DNA of 53,254 nucleotides, from NCBI GenBank assembly GCA_900315055.1, contig OMXP01000013.1, forward strand, positions 1-53,254. Reading direction: 5' to 3'. The notes under the pieces are model-generated. The model made no database searches. It was not told the origin of the DNA and saw only the letters and a list, made by a program, of their open reading frames with translations. Position 1 is the first letter of the stretch. Each line of letters begins with the position of its first letter. Positions 48,567-53,254 of the stretch are shown here, in pieces. This stretch comes from an uncultured Lachnospiraceae bacterium. Lineage in GTDB: Bacteria > Bacillota > Clostridia > Lachnospirales > Lachnospiraceae. The position numbers and the translations under genes were made by a program.

Positions 48567-49934
48567 ATGCCGGACGATAACAATGCCATAGCGCGGGTGA
48601 TGCCGCACTCCGCGGAAGCGGAGAAAGCCGTCATCGCCGCCATGCTGATGGACCGGAAGGCCATCGCCAGGGCGCGGCAGTATCTGACCCCGAAGGACTT
48701 CTACGTGGGCCAGTATGGCAAGATGTTCGAGATCATCTGTGCCCTCGATGAGGAGGGACTCGACGTCGACATCGTGACAGTCCAGGGCAGGATGCAGTCG
48801 CTGAACCTGCCGCCGGAGAGCTACTCCGACGAGACCTTCACCAATATCCTCTACTCCACCGCCACCAGCGCGAACGTCGTATCCTATGCGAAGATCGTCC
48901 TGGAAAAGTCGATGCTTCGCCAGACGATCCGGATCAGCGAGGAGGCGGCGCAGAAGGCCTACCAGGGCGAGGAGGACGTCGACGATATTCTCGCCGCGGA
49001 GTCCTCGGACATCTTCAAGCTCGCCCAGCACATGGACGACGACTACGTGCCGATCCGCCAGGTCGTGCTGAACACGATGGACAAGATCTACAAGGCATCC
49101 CAGGTGGACGGGACGATCACGGGCATCGCGACGGGGTTTGCGGACCTCGACCTGAAGACCGCGGGACTCCAGCCCTCCGACCTCGTGCTCATCGCGGCAA
49201 GACCCTCCATGGGCAAGACCGCGTTTGTGCTGAATATTGCGGATAACGTCGCCATCCGCCCGAAGGAGCCGAAGAACGTCGCAATCTTCTCCCTCGAGAT
49301 GTCGAAGGAGCAGCTGATGAACCGACTGCTCGCGATGGAGAGCCATGTGGACTCCCAGAAGATCCGCACCGGTACGCTGGACGAGGGCGAGTGGTCAAAC
49401 CTCATCGAGTCGGCGACGAAGATCGGCGATTCGGGGCTTATCATCGACGATACGCCGGGCATCACGGTGCCTCAGCTTCGTGCCAAGTGCCAGAAGTACA
49501 TGGAGGAGGTCGGCCTCGACATGGTGATCATCGACTATCTGCAGCTGATGAACGCCGCCCACTCGAGAGCCTCGGATTCGAGACAGAACGAGATCTCCGA
49601 GATCTCGCGTTCCCTGAAGGCCCTGGCCCGGGAGCTGAAGGTCCCGGTGGTCGCGCTCTCCCAGCTCTCCCGTGCCGTGGAGGCCCGCCCCGACAAGCGG
49701 CCGATGCTTTCCGACCTTCGTGAGTCGGGCGCCATCGAGCAGGACGCCGATGTCGTCATGTTCATCTACCGCGATGACTACTACCACCCGGATTCCGAGG
49801 ACAAGGGCGTCGCGGAGATCATCATCTCCAAACAGAGAAACGGCCCCCTGGGAACCGTCAGGCTCAAGTGGATTCCGGAGCTCACCCGGTTTGCAAACCT
49901 CGCCTCCCCGGCCCTTGCCGGCGGGGCAAACTAA
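48567..49934 (+). CDS. dnaB: Replicative DNA helicase DnaB
   Basis: A 455-residue hexameric helicase (DnaC in Bacillus naming). The N-terminal domain (SAEAEKAVIAAMLMDRKAIARA) is followed by the RecA-like motor with Walker A ARPSMGKT (211-218), FSLEMSKEQLMNRLLAMES, the Walker B region MVIIDYLQLMNA, and SRSLKALARELKVPVVALSQLSRAVEARPDKRPMLSDLRESGAIEQDADVVMFIYRDDYY. No intein or insertion. It directly follows rplI as in most Firmicutes. Confidence 0.98.
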   Translation: MPDDNNAIARVMPHSAEAEKAVIAAMLMDRKAIARARQYLTPKDFYVGQYGKMFEIICALDEEGLDVDIVTVQGRMQSLNLPPESYSDETFTNILYSTATSANVVSYAKIVLEKSMLRQTIRISEEAAQKAYQGEEDVDDILAAESSDIFKLAQHMDDDYVPIRQVVLNTMDKIYKASQVDGTITGIATGFADLDLKTAGLQPSDLVLIAARPSMGKTAFVLNIADNVAIRPKEPKNVAIFSLEMSKEQLMNRLLAMESHVDSQKIRTGTLDEGEWSNLIESATKIGDSGLIIDDTPGITVPQLRAKCQKYMEEVGLDMVIIDYLQLMNAAHSRASDSRQNEISEISRSLKALARELKVPVVALSQLSRAVEARPDKRPMLSDLRESGAIEQDADVVMFIYRDDYYHPDSEDKGVAEIIISKQRNGPLGTVRLKWIPELTRFANLASPALAGGAN

Positions 49935-49946
49935 GTAAGGATTTTT

Positions 49947-51728
49947 ATGAGTCTTTTCAAACGTGTCCTGAATATCCTCACGAAGCGGCAGCGCCACCTG
50001 ATGGTGGTGCTGTTTGCCATGATGGTGGTCGGTGCCGTGCTCGAGACGATCGGCACGGGACTGATCCTGCCGCTTGTCACCGCGGCGACAAGCCCAGATG
50101 CCGTGATGGGAAACCGCTACATGCGGGCGGTGTTCAACTTCTTCAACCTCACCGACGTCACACAGTTCCTGAGGCTCTGCGTCATTGCGCTCATCGTCGT
50201 GTACATCTTCAAGGACGTGTACCTGTACTTCATGTACTATGCCCAGTACCGCTTCGTCTACAACGGACAGTACAACACCTCGAAGGCCATCTTCATCGAG
50301 TACATCAACCGGCCCTATGAGTTCTACCTGAACGCGAGCACACCGGTGGTCATAAGGAACATCGTCTCCGATGTGAACGGCTCCTATCAGCTGGTGCTGA
50401 CCTATCTGCAGCTGTTCACCGAGGTCGTGGTCTTTGCGGCGCTGTTTATTCTCTCCCTTGTCACGAGCCCTGTCATGACGCTCATCATGACGGGCTTTAT
50501 CGGCGTGATTCTTGTCATCAACAAGAAGGTCTTCGGACCGATCCTTCGCCGGTACGGCAATGAGGTGCAGCAGAACAACGCGAACGTCACCAAGTGGCTC
50601 CTGCAGGCGATGAACGGCATGAAGGAGACGAAGGTCCTGAACAAGGAGAAGTACTTCGTCGATCAGTACGACCACAGCGCAGGGCGCCTGAACCAGATCC
50701 AGATGAAGCAGAGCTCCATGAGCAACGTGCCGCGCCTGTCCATCGAGACGGTCGTGATCACGGCCATTCTCGTGATGTTCTACATCTTCCTGGGACAGGG
50801 CGACGCGCCGGGCTACGGGTCGCTTGTCAGCCAGATCGCGGTGCTCATCGTGGTCGCGGTCCGCATGATGCCCTCCGCAAACCGCATCGCCACCGCCGTC
50901 AACAACCTGGCCTACTATGAGCCGTCGCTGACCGCGGTCGAGAACATCATCAAACACGCGCGGGAAATCGACACGAACCGGATTCTCGAGGAGCAGTCCC
51001 GCCCCATCGAGAAGATCCCGTTCGAGAAGGAAGTAAAGCTCAACGACATCACCTACGCCTATCCGAATACGGACGTCAACATCTTCGAGAAGGCAAACCT
51101 CACAATCCCCATCGGGAAGTCCATCGGCATCATGGGACCCTCCGGCGCCGGCAAGTCGACGGCGGTGGACCTGCTGCTCGGACTTCTCACCCCGCAGGGC
51201 GGTACCATCACGGTGGACGGATACGATATTCAGAAGAACCTGCCCGGCTGGTATGCAAACATCGGCTATGTGCCGCAGATGATGTTCATGCTCGACGACA
51301 CGATCCGTGCAAACGTCGCCTACGGCGTCGATCCGCAGGATGTGGACGATGAGAAGGTCTGGGCGTGCCTCAAGGAAGCCCAGATGGACGAGTTCGTGCG
51401 GGGACTTCCCCAGGGACTCGATTCGTCGGTCGGCGAGCGGGGTGTCCGCATCTCCGGCGGCCAGAGACAGCGAATCGGCATCGCAAGAGCGCTCTACAAT
51501 GACCCGCAGGTCATGATCTTTGATGAGGCGACCTCCGCTCTCGACAACGACACCGAGGCGGCGATCATGGACGCCATCGAGCGCCTGCATGGCCGCAAGA
51601 CCCTGATCATCGTCGCCCACAGGCTGACGACGATCGAGAACTGTGACGAGATCTACAAGGTGGAGAATCAGACCTTTGTTCCGCACCACATCACGGAAGA
51701 AGACCTGCACCCGGGAAGGAACAAGTGA
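49947..51728 (+). CDS. ABC exporter, PglK/MsbA-like fused permease-ATPase
   Basis: A 593-residue half-transporter. Six membrane helices occupy ~18-320. The nucleotide-binding domain has Walker A GPSGAGKST (397-405), signature ISGGQRQRIGIA, Walker B VMIFDEATSALD and the switch His in VAHRLTT. The N-terminal style (LETIGTGLILPLVTAATSP) and the odd E-x-x-G region resemble PglK-type flippases of lipid-linked oligosaccharides rather than drug exporters. The gene lies 12 bases after dnaB and is coupled to the DUF3431-like gene. It may flip a lipid-linked glycan; linkage to the EPS locus 15 kb upstream is inference. Confidence 0.87.
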   Translation: MSLFKRVLNILTKRQRHLMVVLFAMMVVGAVLETIGTGLILPLVTAATSPDAVMGNRYMRAVFNFFNLTDVTQFLRLCVIALIVVYIFKDVYLYFMYYAQYRFVYNGQYNTSKAIFIEYINRPYEFYLNASTPVVIRNIVSDVNGSYQLVLTYLQLFTEVVVFAALFILSLVTSPVMTLIMTGFIGVILVINKKVFGPILRRYGNEVQQNNANVTKWLLQAMNGMKETKVLNKEKYFVDQYDHSAGRLNQIQMKQSSMSNVPRLSIETVVITAILVMFYIFLGQGDAPGYGSLVSQIAVLIVVAVRMMPSANRIATAVNNLAYYEPSLTAVENIIKHAREIDTNRILEEQSRPIEKIPFEKEVKLNDITYAYPNTDVNIFEKANLTIPIGKSIGIMGPSGAGKSTAVDLLLGLLTPQGGTITVDGYDIQKNLPGWYANIGYVPQMMFMLDDTIRANVAYGVDPQDVDDEKVWACLKEAQMDEFVRGLPQGLDSSVGERGVRISGGQRQRIGIARALYNDPQVMIFDEATSALDNDTEAAIMDAIERLHGRKTLIIVAHRLTTIENCDEIYKVENQTFVPHHITEEDLHPGRNK

Positions 51729-52618
51729 TGCAGGGCGTTTTCCTGATCCATACCTACAACACCCTGGAGCAGCACCTCCTGGACAAGGCAGAGGAGCTTC
51801 GCTATGACGTCGCTATCTTTGATGCCTCGGATACGAAAGAGGGACAGGAGACCATTGAATCAATGGCTCCCGGGCACGTGCGGCATGTGGAGAACACCGG
51901 CCACAACATCACCTCGTACTTTACGTACTTTGCAGACCACCTCGAGGCGGGGGATCTCCCGGACCTTGTGTGCCTGCTTAAGGGCAATATCCTCGGGCGG
52001 CACTGTTCGAGAGAGTACTTCGATCAGGTCATCGGGAACACCTTTTTTACCTTCCTCTATGAGGAGAGGCCGATGCGGGACCGCTACAGCAAGGCAACGA
52101 AGGAGACGCTCGAGCGAAACGGCGGAAAAGACCCGTCGGAGGGGTGCATTGCAAATATCCTCACGCAGAGCTGGTACATAGAGCAGAACAGCTCCTGGTA
52201 CATGCGCGTGGACACCCATACAAGCCGCTATTTTGACGATTACGACGATGTTCTGCGGTTCGTGTACAAAGACCCCGTGATCCCGAAATACGTCCTGTTC
52301 AGCCCCGGAGCCTGCTATATCGTCCCGAGGGATCAGATCGCACTCCACGGGCCTGCATTCTACCGGAACCTGAATAAACTCCAGGACTACACCCTGACAC
52401 CGGGATTCCCGGCGGAGGCCTACATCATCGAGCGAATGCTCCCGGTGATCTTCACGGACAGAAGCGCCGTAAACCCATGGATGGAGGACGAGAGGGTTTT
52501 CGATGAGAAGCTGCAGGAAGCTAAAGAGAGCCTTGCCAGGAAGCGGCAGGAGAGGGCAGAGGCGATCGCAAACCGCACGTTCCTCGACAAGGTGAAGGGA
52601 AGGCTGAAGAGGCTGTAG
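51728..52618 (+). CDS. DUF3431-like protein of unknown function
   Basis: A 296-residue soluble protein without signal peptide or membrane helices. The opening GVFLIHTYN, then HVRHVENTGHNITSYFTYFADHL and LVCLLKGNILGRHCSREYF, resembles the DUF3431 group, which is found near glycosyltransferases. Later parts (CYIVPRDQIALHGPAFYRNL) also look like that group. The C-terminal ~45 residues are a charged helix ending in basic residues (LDKVKGRLKRL). It overlaps the ABC exporter stop by one base. I do not know its reaction; a sugar-transfer or glycan-modifying role alongside the exporter is plausible. Confidence 0.65.
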   Translation: MQGVFLIHTYNTLEQHLLDKAEELRYDVAIFDASDTKEGQETIESMAPGHVRHVENTGHNITSYFTYFADHLEAGDLPDLVCLLKGNILGRHCSREYFDQVIGNTFFTFLYEERPMRDRYSKATKETLERNGGKDPSEGCIANILTQSWYIEQNSSWYMRVDTHTSRYFDDYDDVLRFVYKDPVIPKYVLFSPGACYIVPRDQIALHGPAFYRNLNKLQDYTLTPGFPAEAYIIERMLPVIFTDRSAVNPWMEDERVFDEKLQEAKESLARKRQERAEAIANRTFLDKVKGRLKRL

Positions 52619-52707
52619 GAAAGAACTAAGAGATGGAAGAGCAGAGAGCGTCTGCTGAAGATCAGGCAGCATTCAAAAGGTAACGTTCAAAAGGTAATAA
52701 GATAAAG

Positions 52708-52741
52708 AAAACGTCCCGGACGAGTCGTCCGGGACGTTTTT
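52708..52741. terminator. Bidirectional terminator between DUF3431-like gene and ferredoxin gene
   Basis: AAAACGTCCCGGACG (52708-52722), a 3-base loop, and its exact reverse complement (52726-52740) plus a T. A-run on one side and T-run on the other serve both converging transcripts. Confidence 0.95.
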
Positions 52742-52773
52742 GAATCCTATTGATTGGGATCTCAGGCTAAAAA

Positions 52774-52944
52774 CTAAGCCTCAGAGATAGCGCCGACAGG
52801 GCACTGAGCCTCGCATGCACCGCAGTCGATGCAGGTGTTGGCGTCGATCTCATAATGAGAATCGCCCTGGGAGATTGCCTGTACAGGACACTGAGCTGCG
52901 CAGGAACCACAGGAAATGCAGGAATCACCGATAACACGTGCCAT
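52774..52944 (-). CDS. 2[4Fe-4S] ferredoxin
   Basis: A 56-residue clostridial-type ferredoxin, a soluble low-potential electron carrier. It has two cluster motifs, CISCGSCAAQC followed by P and CIDCGACEAQC followed by P, each C-x2-C-x2-C-x3-C-P, in a pseudo-twofold repeat. The ribosome site AAGGAGG lies 8 bases before the ATG. A promoter candidate on the minus strand is TTGTCT with TACTAT 18 bases away, upstream near 53025-53055. The short ORF encoding it is followed by the shared terminator. Confidence 0.97.
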   Translation of the reverse strand: MARVIGDSCISCGSCAAQCPVQAISQGDSHYEIDANTCIDCGACEAQCPVGAISEA

Positions 52945-53254
52945 AGTTGTAATCCTCCTTCAAGAATTAACTTGTAGTTTTTATATGTGAAATTGCACGG
53001 TGGACAATCTGCCCTCACGTACGGGCATATAGTACTACCTGGATGTGCAATTAGACAACACTAATCTTATTTATCTTTTGTATGAGTGACAGGGTCACAA
53101 AAAAGCGCGTTTAATGACTCTTACGGCAGGACAATTTACGGAAAGACGTAACTGTTCAGTTGGGTCAGAATGATAGCCCTGCTCCGATTGTAAGCGGCGG
53201 CATACAAAAAGACCAGTTCTAGCCGCGCATCTAATCGAAGATGCGCGGCTTAAC
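52945..53254. other. 310-bp region upstream of the ferredoxin gene
   Basis: No gene found. On the minus strand TTGTCT and TACTAT (18-base spacing; complement of about 53029-53058) look like the ferredoxin promoter. A small palindrome GTGAC-AGG-GTCAC lies at 53086-53098. At the right edge, AGCCGCGCATC (53221-53231) and GATGCGCGGCT (53240-53250) form an 11-bp hairpin that may be the terminator of a gene outside the window. Confidence 0.5.

Noticed and set aside
49395..51710. A 771-codon minus-strand open frame opposite dnaB and the ABC exporter
   Set aside because: Composition (His/Asp/Val-rich) is that of an antisense shadow; the plus-strand genes are complete and well conserved.
52767..53018. 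An 83-codon minus-strand open frame overlapping the ferredoxin gene
   Set aside because: The ferredoxin frame within it has both cluster motifs and its own ribosome site; the longer frame has no features.

Overview
The window reads as a chromosomal segment of a fairly GC-rich anaerobic Firmicute, most likely a clostridial (Lachnospiraceae-like) bacterium. The evidence is: the gene blocks rpsF-ssb-rpsR and gdpP...rplI-dnaB typical of Gram-positives, strong AGGAGG-type ribosome binding sites, sigma-A-like promoters, a 56-residue clostridial 2[4Fe-4S] ferredoxin, an Fe-S aldo/keto reductase, DegV, GdpP, a lipoprotein sugar-binding protein, and no outer-membrane genes. The genus is not fixed by anything I can see. 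No tRNA, rRNA, CRISPR array or insertion sequence was found.

Layout. (1) 1-5.9 kb: an L-rhamnose catabolic island, with a D-lactate-dehydrogenase-like enzyme, a divergent AraC regulator and rhaA-rhaB-rhaD ending in a clear terminator. (2) 5.9-8.1 kb: a double-GNAT acetyltransferase, then an AT-richer, probably acquired RhuM-Fic gene. (3) 8.15-11.3 kb, minus strand: GH25 lysozyme-like protein, GH13 glycosidase and an FMN alpha-hydroxyacid enzyme. Divergent from them are an L,D-transpeptidase and a DEDD exonuclease. (4) 13.6-19.3 kb, minus strand: a CASTOR/POLLUX-like channel, an RlmI-like methyltransferase, an Fe-S aldo/keto reductase and a CmpB-type membrane protein. (5) 19.4-24.1 kb: a dicarboxylate/amino-acid symporter, a bicupin, a solitary cobD, and a secreted ComEC-like metallo-hydrolase. 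(6) 24.2-34.9 kb: degV followed by an exopolysaccharide locus (initiating sugar transferase, chain-length protein, EpsG-like polymerase, six glycosyltransferases) with no flippase of its own. (7) 35.1-38.6 kb: ilvE, a sirtuin and a type-B carboxylesterase. (8) 38.7-49.9 kb: the housekeeping backbone rpsF-ssb-rpsR / gdpP / rplI-dnaB, split by a flavodoxin gene and by a sugar ABC transporter with its LacI regulator. (9) 49.9-52.9 kb: a PglK-like ABC exporter, a DUF3431-like protein, and a ferredoxin on the minus strand.

How the parts work together. Rhamnose is isomerised, phosphorylated and cleaved by RhaA/B/D under the AraC protein. The 43-48 kb ABC system imports another, unidentified sugar under LacI control. 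The EPS locus can start, extend, polymerise and length-control a glycan, and the PglK-like exporter 15 kb away is one candidate for the missing flippase step.

The most striking non-gene signal is a perfect 31-bp dyad (two 15-base arms around one base) inside the coding sequence of the RhuM-Fic gene, exactly where the protein reads V-V-V-A-K-F-A-T-T-T. Other structure worth a look: a 14-bp tandem array behind the lacI gene whose unit resembles a putative LacI operator; the rplI promoter lying inside a 15-bp inverted repeat; a 14-bp inverted repeat upstream of cobD; a terminator-like hairpin at the very start of the symporter transcript; and a near-consensus promoter with a perfect operator-like dyad upstream of the flavodoxin gene.
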